Program-made: the position numbers and the translations under genes
NCBI GenBank assembly: GCA_945875915.1
Contig: CAMCMT010000016.1
Coordinates: 1 to 52,984, forward strand
Direction of reading: 5' to 3'
Length of the DNA stretch: 52,984 nt
Source: Synechococcus sp. UW140
GTDB taxonomy: Bacteria; Cyanobacteriota; Cyanobacteriia; PCC-6307; Cyanobiaceae
Notes under the pieces: model-generated
What the model saw: the letters and a program-made list of their open reading frames with translations, nothing else
Databases searched by the model: none
Told to the model about the DNA's origin: nothing
In this document: one piece after another, positions 38,668-47,482 of the stretch
Layout of the letters: every line of letters starts with the position of its first letter
Position numbering within the stretch: position 1 is the stretch's first letter

Positions 38668-39779
38668 GGTGCCGGGACGAGGGCGCGCAGGCGGGCGGCC
38701 AGGGCCAAGAAGGCCTGGGCTGAGGCCGACTCCGGCGCGGCGAGCACCACCGGTAGGCCCTGGTCGCCACCGGAGACCACGGCCAGTTCCATCGGCAACT
38801 GGGCGAGGAGCGGCACGGCCGCCTCGTCGGCAAGCAGCTGGCCACCGCCCCGGCCGAATAGCTCGTAGCGCTTCTCGGGGGCGTCGGGCGGGATAAAGGC
38901 GGTCATGTTCTCCACCACCCCCAGCACCGGCACGCCCATTTGCAGGAACATCGCCAGGCCGCGGCGGGCATCCTGCAGGGACACCTGCTGGGGGGTGGTG
39001 ACGATGATCACGCCGGCCATGGGCACCGCCTGGGCCAGGCTGAGCTGGGCATCCCCCGTGCCGGGGGGCAGGTCCACCACCAGCACATCCCGCTCACCCC
39101 ACGCCACTTGATAGAGGAATTGGCGGATGATGCCGTTGAGCATCGGGCCCCGCCAGATCACCGGTTGGTTCTCGCCGATCAGCAGACCCATCGACACCAT
39201 GGCAATGCCACAGCTGTCGATCGGCGTCAGCCGCTGGTCAGCCCCTTGGCCTTGCACCTCGGGGGTCTGGCCAGCCACCCCCAGCATGGTGGGGGCATTG
39301 GGGCCATAGATATCGGCATCGAGCAGGCCCACCCTCAGGCCCGCCTGGGCCAGGGCGCAGGCCAGGTTCACCGCCACGGTGCTCTTACCAACGCCGCCCT
39401 TGCCACTGCTGACGGCGATCACCTGCTTAACCCCCGCAATCGGCTGGCGCTCGGCGCCGCCCCCGTGGCCGCCGGCGCCGATTGGCGCTCCCTGGTGGGA
39501 ATGGCCGCTGGGGCCGGCCTGGGCCGGGGCCGGGGCCAATTCGATCTGGACATCGTCGATGCCAGCGAGGCCAAGCAGGGCCGCCCGGGCCTCGCTGACA
39601 ATCCGCTCCCTTTGGCTGGTGGCAAAGCCCGGCAGGGCCAGGCAAAACACGGCCCGATTCGGTTGCAGGCGCACCTGATCGATCCATTGCAGCTCCAACA
39701 GGGAGCGACCGCTGCCGGCGTCCTTTAGGGGCGCTAGGGCGGCGAGGGCCCGATCGAGTGCCTGGTCTGGGCTGGCCAT
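38664..39779 (-). CDS. mrp: Mrp/NBP35-family P-loop ATPase, Fe-S cluster carrier
   Basis: A 371-residue protein with an N-terminal DUF59/MIP18-like domain (about 1-90) and a ParA-like ATPase with the deviant Walker A SSGKGGVGKSTVAVNLA. DADIYGPNAPTMLG and DLPPGTGDAQLSL are family signatures. The CxxC seen in E. coli ApbC is absent (IPPDAPEKRYELFG), as in other cyanobacterial and chloroplast HCF101-like members. ATG at 39779 is chosen over TTG-type alternatives four codons upstream. It overlaps the histidine-kinase start. Confidence 0.9.
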   Translation of the reverse strand: MASPDQALDRALAALAPLKDAGSGRSLLELQWIDQVRLQPNRAVFCLALPGFATSQRERIVSEARAALLGLAGIDDVQIELAPAPAQAGPSGHSHQGAPIGAGGHGGGAERQPIAGVKQVIAVSSGKGGVGKSTVAVNLACALAQAGLRVGLLDADIYGPNAPTMLGVAGQTPEVQGQGADQRLTPIDSCGIAMVSMGLLIGENQPVIWRGPMLNGIIRQFLYQVAWGERDVLVVDLPPGTGDAQLSLAQAVPMAGVIIVTTPQQVSLQDARRGLAMFLQMGVPVLGVVENMTAFIPPDAPEKRYELFGRGGGQLLADEAAVPLLAQLPMELAVVSGGDQGLPVVLAAPESASAQAFLALAARLRALVPAP

Positions 39780-39933
39780 CCGGCGGAGCAAGGCAGGGCC
39801 CGGATCCTAGGGACCGTCAAACAAGGGTCGTTTGCCGGCCTGGGGGCGTGACGATCCTTCTCGCAGGCTTGTGCGGCGGGACCGTGGGCTGAAATGGTGG
39901 GCTGGTTTCGAGCGCCCCTCGGGCGTGGCGTTG

Positions 39934-41067
39934 ATGCTGAAGGGCCTGCTGTCCCGTGCCAAGACCAAGGTGAGAGGCCTCGCTGGCGGGATCGCCTCCG
40001 GTTCGGTTCCGGGCGACGCCAGCCCGGGCGCGGACCTGGCCCTGGAGCGCCCCCCGGCCGACTCCCGCGCCCGGGCCAAGGCCCTGTTGATGGGTCTGCA
40101 GGATTCGATCTGCGCCGGCCTGGAGAGCCTCGATGGCGGCGCCAGCTTTGCGGAAGAGAGCTGGATCCGGCCCGAGGGCGGCGGCGGTCGCTCGCGGGTG
40201 ATGACCGGCGGCCGGGTGTTTGAACAGGGAGGCGTGAACTTCTCCGAGGTGGAGGGCGACCAGTTGCCCCCTTCGATTCTCAGCCAACGCCCCGAGGCCA
40301 AGGGCCAGCGCTGGTTTGCCACCGGCACCTCGATGGTGTTGCACCCCCGCAGCCCCTACATCCCCACCATTCACCTCAACTACCGCTACTTCGAGGCCGG
40401 TCCCGTGTGGTGGTTCGGCGGCGGCGCCGACCTCACCCCTTACTACCCCTTCTTGGAGGACGCCAAGCACTTCCACCAGACCCTTAAAAACGCCTGCGAC
40501 AGCGTTAATCCGGCCTACTACCCGGTGTTTAAGCCCTGGTGTGACGAGTATTTCTTCCTGAAACACCGCCAGGAAACCCGGGGCGTGGGCGGCATCTTCT
40601 ACGACTACCAGGACCCCCGTGGCGTGCTCTACAAGGGCCAGGATCCCGAGGGCCTTGCTGCGGCCGCCGGTGCCGCCCAGGGGCCCATCGGCCAGAACTG
40701 GGAGCAACTCTTTGCCCTGGCTTCGGCCTGTGGCAATGCTTTTTTACCCAGCTACGTGCCGATCGTGGAGAGGCGGCAGCACCTGCCCTACGGCGAGCGC
40801 GAGCGCCAGTTTCAGCTCTACCGCCGCGGCCGCTATGTGGAGTTCAACCTGGTGTTTGACCGGGGCACGATTTTTGGTCTTCAGACCAACGGTCGCACCG
40901 AATCGATCCTGATGTCCCTGCCGCCGCTGGTGCGCTGGGAATATGGCTACAAGCCAGCCGAAGGCAGCCGCGAGGCCCTGCTCACGGATTTGTTCACCCG
41001 CCCCCAGAACTGGCTTGCGGACCCGGCCCTGACGGCTCGCTGCCAACCGCACCAGGCGGTGGATTGA
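39934..41067 (+). CDS. hemF: Oxygen-dependent coproporphyrinogen III oxidase
   Basis: A 377-residue enzyme converting coproporphyrinogen III to protoporphyrinogen IX in heme and chlorophyll synthesis; requires O2. Signatures include [57 protein letters not shown] and [19 protein letters not shown] at 39934 gives [10 protein letters not shown]; a GTG three codons earlier is possible. Its last 74 bases overlap the end of the convergent amidase-like gene. Confidence 0.96.
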   Translation: MLKGLLSRAKTKVRGLAGGIASGSVPGDASPGADLALERPPADSRARAKALLMGLQDSICAGLESLDGGASFAEESWIRPEGGGGRSRVMTGGRVFEQGGVNFSEVEGDQLPPSILSQRPEAKGQRWFATGTSMVLHPRSPYIPTIHLNYRYFEAGPVWWFGGGADLTPYYPFLEDAKHFHQTLKNACDSVNPAYYPVFKPWCDEYFFLKHRQETRGVGGIFYDYQDPRGVLYKGQDPEGLAAAAGAAQGPIGQNWEQLFALASACGNAFLPSYVPIVERRQHLPYGERERQFQLYRRGRYVEFNLVFDRGTIFGLQTNGRTESILMSLPPLVRWEYGYKPAEGSREALLTDLFTRPQNWLADPALTARCQPHQAVD

Positions 41068-41848
41068 TCCCCAGCCCCAGTTCGAGGGCAGCGACAATCC
41101 TCTCGGCAATGCCGGCGATGCTCGCTTCCCGCCGGCGGGGATCCCTTAAGGACGCCTCCAGCTGGCCTTCGAGCTTGCCGATTTCCAAGATGGCGATGCC
41201 CCGTTTTGGGGCGCCCAGCCCCCCCCGGAAAAGGCGTGGATAACCGCCAAAGGCCAGGGCCAGGCTTTCATCAAGCTGGCTGAAGGGCCGGTTGATCGGC
41301 GGCATCAGGCCAGAGCCAACGCCATCGGGGCCGTAGGCGTCGTAGTGGATCTCCAGGGCGTAGCCGCCGGCGGCGGCGAAGGCCTTGCCGATGCTCCAGT
41401 TGGTGCGGGGATCGTTGCCATTGGCGATATCCCGAACCGGCGGCACATAGAGCTGGATCTCGAGGCCGCGGCTGCGGCCCAGGGCCACCACAGCGGCGGC
41501 GGTGCGCAGGTTCCAGAAGAGCTCGTCCTGGATGTCGGCTTGCATCGGCGCGGCGCCCCGCAGGGCCACGGCGGCGCCGGAGGTGCCAGCGCCGGCAATG
41601 CCCTGGGAGTCGGCATGGCCGGCCAGCACCAGGATTGGTGTCTGCGCTGCCAGGGACGTGCGGCCGACCCAGTCCTTGGTCAGGCGGGCGCGGGGGCCGG
41701 TGAAGCCGGCAGTCAAGCTCAGGGGCGCCAGCCGGGCAAAGGCCCCCTGGGCCGATGCGCTTGGCATGGCGCAAAGACCGACCAGGCTGACCAGCACCGG
41801 CAGCAGTTGGCCCAGGTCAGGGCGTTTTTTGGGGGGGTGGTCTGTCAC
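40994..41848 (-). CDS. N-acetylmuramoyl-L-alanine amidase-like exported protein
   Basis: A 284-residue protein with an N-terminal signal peptide ([13 protein letters not shown] then a hydrophobic core ending ASA-Q). The mature part shows [18 protein letters not shown] and [10 protein letters not shown], positioned like the H, H and E metal ligands of Amidase_3. It would act on periplasmic peptidoglycan if catalytic. GTG at 41848 gives the signal peptide; longer forms up to 41905 exist. A C7A6 homopolymer tract lies in codons 4-8. The Pro/Gly/Ser-rich C terminus overlaps hemF. Confidence 0.6.
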   Translation of the reverse strand: MTDHPPKKRPDLGQLLPVLVSLVGLCAMPSASAQGAFARLAPLSLTAGFTGPRARLTKDWVGRTSLAAQTPILVLAGHADSQGIAGAGTSGAAVALRGAAPMQADIQDELFWNLRTAAAVVALGRSRGLEIQLYVPPVRDIANGNDPRTNWSIGKAFAAAGGYALEIHYDAYGPDGVGSGLMPPINRPFSQLDESLALAFGGYPRLFRGGLGAPKRGIAILEIGKLEGQLEASLRDPRRREASIAGIAERIVAALELGLGINPPPGAVGSEPSGPGPQASSGGG

Positions 41849-42012
41849 AAGTACCAGGATGGCGGCTATCTGGGGGCCCGTCACGGCCTGGAAGGGATTT
41901 GGCAACGACGAAGCTGGAATCCCGTTAAATCCATTACCAAAATTCTTCCGGTTGCTTCGCTTCGCAGGGGTTTTGGCTGCTTGCGGGTTCGATCCAGCTG
42001 GTGGCAGGCGCT

Positions 42013-42579
42013 TCAGATCGGCGAACTCAATAGGGAGCCATCGCTGGCCAGTTGCAGGCTTGGGCCCAATTCCACTTCCATGGCAATTAATTCATCGCGA
42101 TGGGCCCGAACCCGCAGGCTGCTGCCGGTGGCGTCATCGGCGCTGATCAGGCGCAGCTCCAGGGATTCGGCCCGGGCGGCCCGGCGGCGATAGACCTGGC
42201 CCGCCAGGGGCCCCACCAGGGCCAGGGCCACGGGCCACCAGCCCAGTTGGGGCAGCAACTGGCGCAGCACCAAACCAAGACAGCCGGCGCCCACGCCCCC
42301 CAGCAGGGACAGCAGCCAGGCCAGGGCTGTGCTGGCGGCCACCTGGCCGCGGAAGCGCAGCAGCCGCTGTTCCGGACTGCTGGTGTCGGCCTGCCAGCCC
42401 CGTTGCCCCAACCACTGGCTCAGGCCGGAGAGCACCTCCAGGGCCGGCCGCGGCGAGTGGATCTCCACCACCGTGGTGCGGTCCTTACTGGCAGCCCGCA
42501 GGAAGAACACCAGGCCGATGGCCAGCAGCAGGGTGAGCAGCAGGGTGGAGCCCAGGGCTGGGGACATGGTGGCTGACAC
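42013..42579 (-). CDS. Cofactor assembly of complex C (CCB)-like membrane protein
   Basis: A 188-residue cyanobacterial membrane protein with one helix near the N terminus (about 10-28) and two more at about 85-108 and 111-127, and a polar C-terminal domain. The stretch AASKDRTTVVEIHSPRPALEVL resembles picocyanobacterial proteins annotated as cofactor assembly of complex C subunit B, which attach heme cn to cytochrome b6. Which CCB family it belongs to I cannot say. ATG at 42567 is an alternative start. Confidence 0.5.
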   Translation of the reverse strand: MSATMSPALGSTLLLTLLLAIGLVFFLRAASKDRTTVVEIHSPRPALEVLSGLSQWLGQRGWQADTSSPEQRLLRFRGQVAASTALAWLLSLLGGVGAGCLGLVLRQLLPQLGWWPVALALVGPLAGQVYRRRAARAESLELRLISADDATGSSLRVRAHRDELIAMEVELGPSLQLASDGSLLSSPI

Positions 42580-42674
42580 AGGCGGGACGGACGTTCATTG
42601 TCCTCCAACCAGCGGCGCCATGGGGGCTCAACGGGTTGGCTCCGGGTTTGGGCGCCAGTCCCTGATCCGCGACC

Positions 42675-43349
42675 ATGGCAGCAGTTCGCTTTGGCCCCAT
42701 GGCTCCCGCCCCCGGCTCCGCCCCTGCCCGCTTTGCCGTGCTTGATGGCGACCTCTCGAGCGAATGGCATGGCCTGCTTGGGGCCGCCCAGGCCCTGGCG
42801 GTGGACACCGAGGCCATGGGGCTGGTGCATGGCCGCGACCGCCTTTGTCTGGTGCAGATCTGCGACGACCAGGACAACGTTTGCTGCATCCGCATCGCCC
42901 GGGGCCAGACCCAGGCGCCCCTGCTCAAGCAGCTGATGGAGGCGCCTGGCATTGAGAAGGTGTTCCACTTCGCCCGTTTTGATGTGGCCGCCCTGGCCGA
43001 GGGGCTCGGGATCGCCGTGGCGCCGCTGTTCTGCACCAAGGTGGCCAGCCGCCTGGCCCGCACCTACAGCCCCCGCCACGGCCTGAAGGAGGTGGTGCAG
43101 GAGCTGGTGGGAGTTGAACTGGACAAGCAGGCCCAGAGCAGTGATTGGGGCCGGGTTGAGGAACTCAGTGATAGTCAGCTGGCCTACGCCGCCAACGACG
43201 TGCGCTACCTGCTACCGGCCCGGGACCGGCTTCATTTAATGCTGGTGCGCGAGGAGCGGCTGGCGCTGGCGGAGCGCTGTTTTGCCTGCATCCCCGTGTT
43301 CTCCGACCTCGATCGCGGCCAGTACGGCCAAATCTTTGAACATCGCTAA
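42675..43349 (+). CDS. RNase D-like 3'-5' exonuclease
   Basis: A 224-residue exonuclease of the DEDDy group: Asp44 and Glu46 in AVDTEAMG, Asp103 in FHFARFDVA and Tyr171/Asp175 in YAANDVRYLL are the expected metal ligands and catalytic Tyr. It lacks the HRDC domains of E. coli RNase D, as is usual in cyanobacteria. Likely role: trimming 3' ends of tRNA or other small RNAs. ATG at residue 9 is an alternative start. Confidence 0.88.
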   Translation: MAAVRFGPMAPAPGSAPARFAVLDGDLSSEWHGLLGAAQALAVDTEAMGLVHGRDRLCLVQICDDQDNVCCIRIARGQTQAPLLKQLMEAPGIEKVFHFARFDVAALAEGLGIAVAPLFCTKVASRLARTYSPRHGLKEVVQELVGVELDKQAQSSDWGRVEELSDSQLAYAANDVRYLLPARDRLHLMLVREERLALAERCFACIPVFSDLDRGQYGQIFEHR

Positions 43350-43365
43350 GTTGAATTTAACCGTA

Positions 43366-43385
43366 CTGGGCTGGGCTGGGCTGGG
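43366..43385. repeat. Short tandem repeat (CTGGG)4
   Basis: Four perfect copies of CTGGG followed by a degenerate fifth (CTGAG), in the 76-base gap between the RNase D-like gene and the convergent small unknown gene. No function seen; likely replication slippage. Confidence 0.9.
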
Positions 43386-43425
43386 CTGAGGGCGGCAAAG
43401 CGCTACCGGGCTTATATATTGCGCT

Positions 43426-43683
43426 TTAGTCTTCATCCATGAAGTTGGCTTCTGAAGCCTCAGCTTCGAGCAGGACATCGAGGTGCAGGCGGGCGGCCTG
43501 ACTGCCGGGCTCGGCCTCGGTGACGAGTCTTGCGGCTAAGGCGATACGGCCAGGGATATCGCGGATCCCTTCCTTCACGGCCGCCAGGTCGACCCGGCGG
43601 CGGGCGGAGGAAATGCTGATGCTCATCAGGCTGGCCAGGCGACTGCAGGCTGCCATGTAGTCGCGATCGGGGGGGGCTGCCAT
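43426..43683 (-). CDS. Small conserved-looking protein of unknown function
   Basis: An 85-residue, mostly helical hydrophilic protein beginning MAAPPDRDYMAACSRLASLM and ending EASEANFMDED with an acidic tail. No motif recognised. The upstream ATG at 43692 is an alternative start. Codon usage is like the neighbours. It may form a helical dimer; this is a guess from the regular Leu/Ala/Arg spacing. Confidence 0.6.
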   Translation of the reverse strand: MAAPPDRDYMAACSRLASLMSISISSARRRVDLAAVKEGIRDIPGRIALAARLVTEAEPGSQAARLHLDVLLEAEASEANFMDED

Positions 43684-43714
43684 GGCGGGCATCTCTGGGG
43701 CGGGGATAGACCCA

Positions 43715-44971
43715 TCATCCCTGCCCCCAGGCCAGCAGCCGTTTCTCCACTAGGGCGGCCAGGGCCTCGCTACCGCCGGGTTGTCCCATCCGCTGCCGGC
43801 CGATGGCCCCCAGCCGCAGGCGGCCTTCGGGGTCTCCCAGGAGCTGCTGCAACCTCTCTGCCAGTTCCTCTTGGCTGTGACAAACCGCCACGGCCCCGCC
43901 CAGCAGCCGGCTCTGGCGTTGGGCAAAGCCGAGCTTGAATTGGGGGCCAGGCCCTGGCAGGGACAGGGCCGCAATCCCCAGGCCCACGAGCTGTTCGGTG
44001 GCGGTACCGGCCGTGGCCAGCCCCAGCTCGCCCCAGCTCGCCCAGGGGGTGAAGCGCCCCGGTCCGAGCAGCAACAGCAGGCTCCGCCGCCGCCAGGCCG
44101 CCTCGGCCCCACTGCCTGCAGGGGGCTCAGCGGGCTCGAAGTCCCGCCACCGCAGGATCGGGGCCAGGTCCTGGGGGACCGGCCGGGTGCCGCCTGGGGC
44201 GAGCAGCACCATGGGAGTGTCGTCCCTGCGTCCATCGCTCCAGGCCAGCAGGGCATCCAGCAGCCGGGCGAAGTTGGCCCGGGCCTCCGGCATGCGGCTA
44301 CCTGAAAGCAGCACCAGCCGGCGATAGCCCCCGAGGCTGGCGGGTAGGGGAGCCCCCACCAGGCCATCCAGCATTGGATTGCCGGGGGCAAGCGCCGCCA
44401 CGCCATGGCGCGCCAAGCCCCGGGCCGTGAGCGGATCACGCAGGGCTACCAGCCGGCAGCGGGGCCGCCCCATCAGGGCCCATTCCCAGGGGTCCCATTC
44501 GCTGCCCTTGAGCCGGTGGTAGGCATCGGCGGGCCAGGCCTGGCCGGGGCCGCTGCGCCAGGTGTAGTCGCTTTTGGGGGTGCCGATGAAGCCATAGGGC
44601 GCCCCACTGGCCCAGGCCAGCAGCAACGGCAGGAGGTCCCCCACGGCCAGTACGGCACCGCCCTGGCGCCCCCAGCGCCGCACCAGCCGCCATTGGCGCC
44701 AGCTCAACAGGGGCAGGCCGGCGGCCAGATCCCTTAGCAGTCCCCTCAGGCTCTGGTTGCTGAAACCGCCACTGGGCAGGGCCTGGCGGGGTCCAACCCG
44801 TTGCAGCCAGCCCTCAGCTTCGGCCGCGGCAAAGGCACTGCCTTCCCCCACCAGGGGCAGCACGGCCACGGCCAGCCCGGGCTGGTTGACCCGCAGGGCC
44901 TGGAGCACCCGCAGGGCAATCAGATCTTCCCCATGGCCATTACTGAGAACCAGTAGCCTGGAGGCCATCAC
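43715..44971 (-). CDS. Lipid-A-disaccharide synthase-related protein (TIGR03492-like)
   Basis: A 418-residue protein with a GT-B-like layout: N-terminal LLVLSNGHGEDLIALRVLQAL, a C-terminal GELGLATAGTATEQLVGLGIAAL and PGPGPQFKLGFAQRQSRLLGG, resembling LpxB-type glycosyltransferases. It belongs to a cyanobacterial/Deinococcus group whose substrate is unknown. ATG at the second codon (44968) is equally possible. It is divergent from tRNA-Cys by about 40 bases. Confidence 0.8.
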   Translation of the reverse strand: MMASRLLVLSNGHGEDLIALRVLQALRVNQPGLAVAVLPLVGEGSAFAAAEAEGWLQRVGPRQALPSGGFSNQSLRGLLRDLAAGLPLLSWRQWRLVRRWGRQGGAVLAVGDLLPLLLAWASGAPYGFIGTPKSDYTWRSGPGQAWPADAYHRLKGSEWDPWEWALMGRPRCRLVALRDPLTARGLARHGVAALAPGNPMLDGLVGAPLPASLGGYRRLVLLSGSRMPEARANFARLLDALLAWSDGRRDDTPMVLLAPGGTRPVPQDLAPILRWRDFEPAEPPAGSGAEAAWRRRSLLLLLGPGRFTPWASWGELGLATAGTATEQLVGLGIAALSLPGPGPQFKLGFAQRQSRLLGGAVAVCHSQEELAERLQQLLGDPEGRLRLGAIGRQRMGQPGGSEALAALVEKRLLAWGQG

Positions 44972-45010
44972 ACGCTGATACGATCGCTACCTGGGAGTTT
45001 GCTCCCAGAT

Positions 45011-45081
45011 GGCGGCATGGCCAAGTGGTAAGGCAGAGGATTGCAAATCCTTTACCCCCAGTTCGAATCTGGGTGCCGCCT
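45011..45081 (+). tRNA. tRNA-Cys (anticodon GCA)
   Basis: A 71-nt cloverleaf: acceptor GGCGGCA/TGCCGCC fully paired, D region AAGTGGTAAGGC, anticodon loop TTGCAAA with GCA, and T arm CCCAGTTCGAATCTGGG. A T-run follows directly. The character of the DNA changes just beyond it, so it may mark the edge of an integrated region. Confidence 0.95.
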
Positions 45082-45288
45082 TTTTGTCTCTAAGCGCAAA
45101 AAACAGTGTATCCCGTTCAGGATGCCTGTTTTTGAGCGCATGGCGCTAGGAGTCAAGCTTTATCGTGATCTTGATCTTGTTGGCAAGTCCGTTGACAAGT
45201 TTTTCCGCTGAGGCTCCTTCCCCCTATCCCAGGTGACCCAGTATACCAATTTTTACAGCATGATGACTAATGCCACCTACTGGCAGGC
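45082..45288. other. Transition zone after tRNA-Cys
   Basis: About 200 bases of lower-GC DNA with no supported gene. A consensus TTGACA at 45192-45197 has no matching -10 at the right distance. The first micro-protein gene starts at the right end, so a promoter for the island operon is likely here, but I cannot place it. Confidence 0.4.
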
Positions 45289-45480
45289 ATGAACCATCCA
45301 GAGTTGCTCCTGGTTCCGTGGACGGTCTTTGCGGTTGCCCTTGCCCTCAGGGTCTGGCAGTTCGGCAGTGCCCTGAAACGGCACCTAATCGCTGCAACCC
45401 CCAGTACCGAACAGTTCAGGCAGATCTTGGAGAGAAGCTGGGAGCAAGAGGCGCAAGAGGAGGCGAAATGGAAAACCTGA
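45289..45480 (+). CDS. Single-TM micro-protein A upstream of type I R-M
   Basis: A 63-residue protein: short N terminus, one transmembrane helix at about residues 6-22 (LLVPWTVFAVALALRVW), a basic junction ALKRH, and a charged helix with EQFRQILERSWEQEAQ. It is similar to the next protein: the shared pattern is L-x-V-W-x2-G-S ... F-R-x2-L-E-R-x-W-x2-E in the same register (13 identities over 35 ungapped positions by eye). The two genes overlap by 13 bases. Function unknown; I do not recognise the family. Confidence 0.65.
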   Translation: MNHPELLLVPWTVFAVALALRVWQFGSALKRHLIAATPSTEQFRQILERSWEQEAQEEAKWKT

Positions 45481-45638
45481 ACTGGGGATACATCCAACTG
45501 GGTCTGGTTGCCCTTGCCTTTGGCGGTCTGCAGGTCTGGTGGATCGGCAGCGTTTTTTGGAAAAGGAAACTGGCAAGACCCCTGAACGAGGGTGAGTTCC
45601 GTAAGGCGCTGGAGCGGATTTGGACGAGTGAGAAATGA
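45468..45638 (+). CDS. Single-TM micro-protein B, paralogue of A
   Basis: A 56-residue protein: MENLNWGYIQLG, a transmembrane helix at about 9-30, then basic WKRKLAR and a charged helix with EFRKALERIWTSEK. Same layout and motifs as micro-protein A. The start ATG at 45468 lies inside the end of gene A and is preceded by a purine-rich GAGGAGGCG sequence, a good ribosome-binding site. It precedes hsdM by 113 bases. Function unknown; a paired membrane accessory or regulator of the R-M locus is only a hypothesis. Confidence 0.65.
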   Translation: MENLNWGYIQLGLVALAFGGLQVWWIGSVFWKRKLARPLNEGEFRKALERIWTSEK

Positions 45639-45669
45639 AGGGGTAAAAGTCTATTGAATGCAGTTCTAA

Positions 45670-45701
45670 GTTATGCTCAAAATGATGCACAAACGCATAA
45701 C
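45670..45701. promoter_or_regulatory. Inverted repeat upstream of hsdM
   Basis: GTTATGC (45670-45676) and GCATAAC (45695-45701) form a perfect 7-bp inverted repeat separated by 18 bases, within the 113-base gap before hsdM. The spacing would place the arms a little over two helical turns apart, as in dimeric repressor operators. Could be chance. Confidence 0.35.
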
Positions 45702-45751
45702 GAATAAAATGAACTCCCAGGGGAGATAATGGGAGCAAGCGACCTGACCTA

Positions 45752-47482
45752 GTGACCGACTCAGCGACCTTCACCACGCCCGAAGCAGACGACGATGAGA
45801 CGGGTGAAGACCTGGGCGGACTGGATGACCTGCTGGCATCGCTGAGGTCAGACGAGGAACCAGCACCCAAGCGAGGTCGAGGCAGGGCGAAGAAAGAAGC
45901 ACCCGCCAAGGATTTCAAGGCAGTGCTCTGGGCAACTGCCGACAAACTTCGTGCCCAGATGGATGCGGCGGAATACAAGCATCTGGTTCTGGGTCTGATC
46001 TTCCTCAAATACATCTCAGACACCTTTGCCGCCCAACAAGGCAAGGTGCTGCTGATGGTCAGCAACCCTGACTCTGACAACTATGTGGGCGATGACCCTG
46101 CCGATCACCAGGCAGCACTGGAAGACCGTGACTACTACACCCAGGAGAACGTGTTCTGGGTGCCTGCTGATGCTCGCTGGGAGTCGCTACGGGCACGGGC
46201 AAAGCAACCTGATATTGGTCAACTGATCGATAAGGCCCTGGTTGCCATCGAGAACGAGAACCTGCCCTTGAGGGGCAAGTTGGATAAGCGGTTTGGTGCT
46301 GCCCAACTGGAACCTGGGCGAATGGGTGAACTGGTGGATCTGATCTCCACCATTGGATTTGCCGACGACCAGCGTTCAGGTGATGTGCTGGGTGAGGTCT
46401 ACGAATACTTCCTCGGTCAGTTCGCCAGCGCAGAGGGCAAGAAGGGCGGTCAGTTCTATACGCCTGCTCACGTCGTCAAAATGCTCGTTGCTGTGCTGGC
46501 ACCCCATAAGGGTCGGATCTATGACCCCTGCTGTGGTTCAGGAGGAATGTTCGTTCAAAGCGTCAAGTTTGTTGAAAGTCATGGATGGCGTGTAAATAAA
46601 CCAGGTAGACGTGACGACATCTCGATCTACGGGCAGGAGAGCAACCCCACGACGTGGAAGTTGGCGGCAATGAATCTGGCGATCCGTGGGTTCGCTGCGG
46701 ATCTGGGTCAGGAACCTGCTGACACCTTTGCTAGAGATCAGTTCCCTGACAAGAAGTTTGACTACATACTTGCCAATCCACCGTTCAACATTTCGGATTG
46801 GGGTGGGGAGAAATACGAGAGCGATCCTCGCTGGGTGTATGGCAGGCCACCTGTAGGCAATGCGAACTATGCGTGGTTACAACATATGCTCTGGAAACTA
46901 CGCCCTGGTGGTGAGGCAGGCGTAGTGCTGGCAAACGGATCAATGAGTTCCAACCAAAGTGGTGAGGGGCAGATTCGTGAAGCGATGGTTCGTGGTGATG
47001 TGGTTGAGGTGATGGTGGCACTGCCTGGGCAACTGTTCCTCAACACCGCCATACCTGTTTGCCTGTGGTTCTTGACGAATGACAAGACCCAGCGTGGTCG
47101 TGATCGCCGTGAAGAAACGCTGTTTATTGATGCCCGTCAGATGGGCACGATGAAGACAAGGGTTGAGCGGGTGCTGACTGATGAGGATATTGCCAAGATT
47201 GGAGACACCGTTCACGCCTGGCGTGGTGATGGTGAGGTGTCTGATGCTTATGAGGATGTCGCTGGATTCTGCTACAACGCCAAGTTAGGGGAGATCGAGA
47301 AGAATGGTTTTGTGCTCACGCCTGGGCGCTATGTGGGAGCAGCAGATATTGAAGATGATGGCGAAGGATTTGAGGAGAAGATGAAGCGCCTCACTGGGTT
47401 GCTCAAGCAGCAGCAGGAAGAAGGGGCAAGGTTGGATCAGCAGATTTCTGAGAATCTGAGGAGGTTGGGATATGAGTTCTGA
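45752..47482 (+). CDS. hsdM: Type I restriction-modification DNA methyltransferase subunit HsdM
   Basis: A 576-residue N6-adenine methyltransferase subunit. The HsdM N-terminal helical domain spans about 50-190 (EYKHLVLGLIFLKYISDTFA). The SAM-binding motif I DPCCGSGGM is near residue 257 and catalytic NPPF near 341. The first 50 residues form an acidic then basic (KRGRGRAKK) tail not seen in all homologues. The start is GTG at 45752; stop codons block an earlier ATG nearby. It overlaps hsdS by 11 bases. GC and codon use are lower than in the core genes. Confidence 0.95.
   Translation: MTDSATFTTPEADDDETGEDLGGLDDLLASLRSDEEPAPKRGRGRAKKEAPAKDFKAVLWATADKLRAQMDAAEYKHLVLGLIFLKYISDTFAAQQGKVLLMVSNPDSDNYVGDDPADHQAALEDRDYYTQENVFWVPADARWESLRARAKQPDIGQLIDKALVAIENENLPLRGKLDKRFGAAQLEPGRMGELVDLISTIGFADDQRSGDVLGEVYEYFLGQFASAEGKKGGQFYTPAHVVKMLVAVLAPHKGRIYDPCCGSGGMFVQSVKFVESHGWRVNKPGRRDDISIYGQESNPTTWKLAAMNLAIRGFAADLGQEPADTFARDQFPDKKFDYILANPPFNISDWGGEKYESDPRWVYGRPPVGNANYAWLQHMLWKLRPGGEAGVVLANGSMSSNQSGEGQIREAMVRGDVVEVMVALPGQLFLNTAIPVCLWFLTNDKTQRGRDRREETLFIDARQMGTMKTRVERVLTDEDIAKIGDTVHAWRGDGEVSDAYEDVAGFCYNAKLGEIEKNGFVLTPGRYVGAADIEDDGEGFEEKMKRLTGLLKQQQEEGARLDQQISENLRRLGYEF

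Noticed and set aside
43361-43374. GTAC-containing stretch as a second LexA box
   Set aside because: The right half does not match GTWC; only half a site.
43366-43390. CTGGG repeats as a CRISPR-like or regulatory array
   Set aside because: The unit is 5 bases with no spacers; simple slippage repeat.
45011-45081. Duplicate tRNA-Cys 3' end (att site) inside the window
   Set aside because: I found no second copy of the tRNA 3' end; if it exists it is beyond the right edge.
45192-45197. Consensus TTGACA as a promoter for the micro-protein genes
   Set aside because: No acceptable -10 box 16-18 bases downstream.
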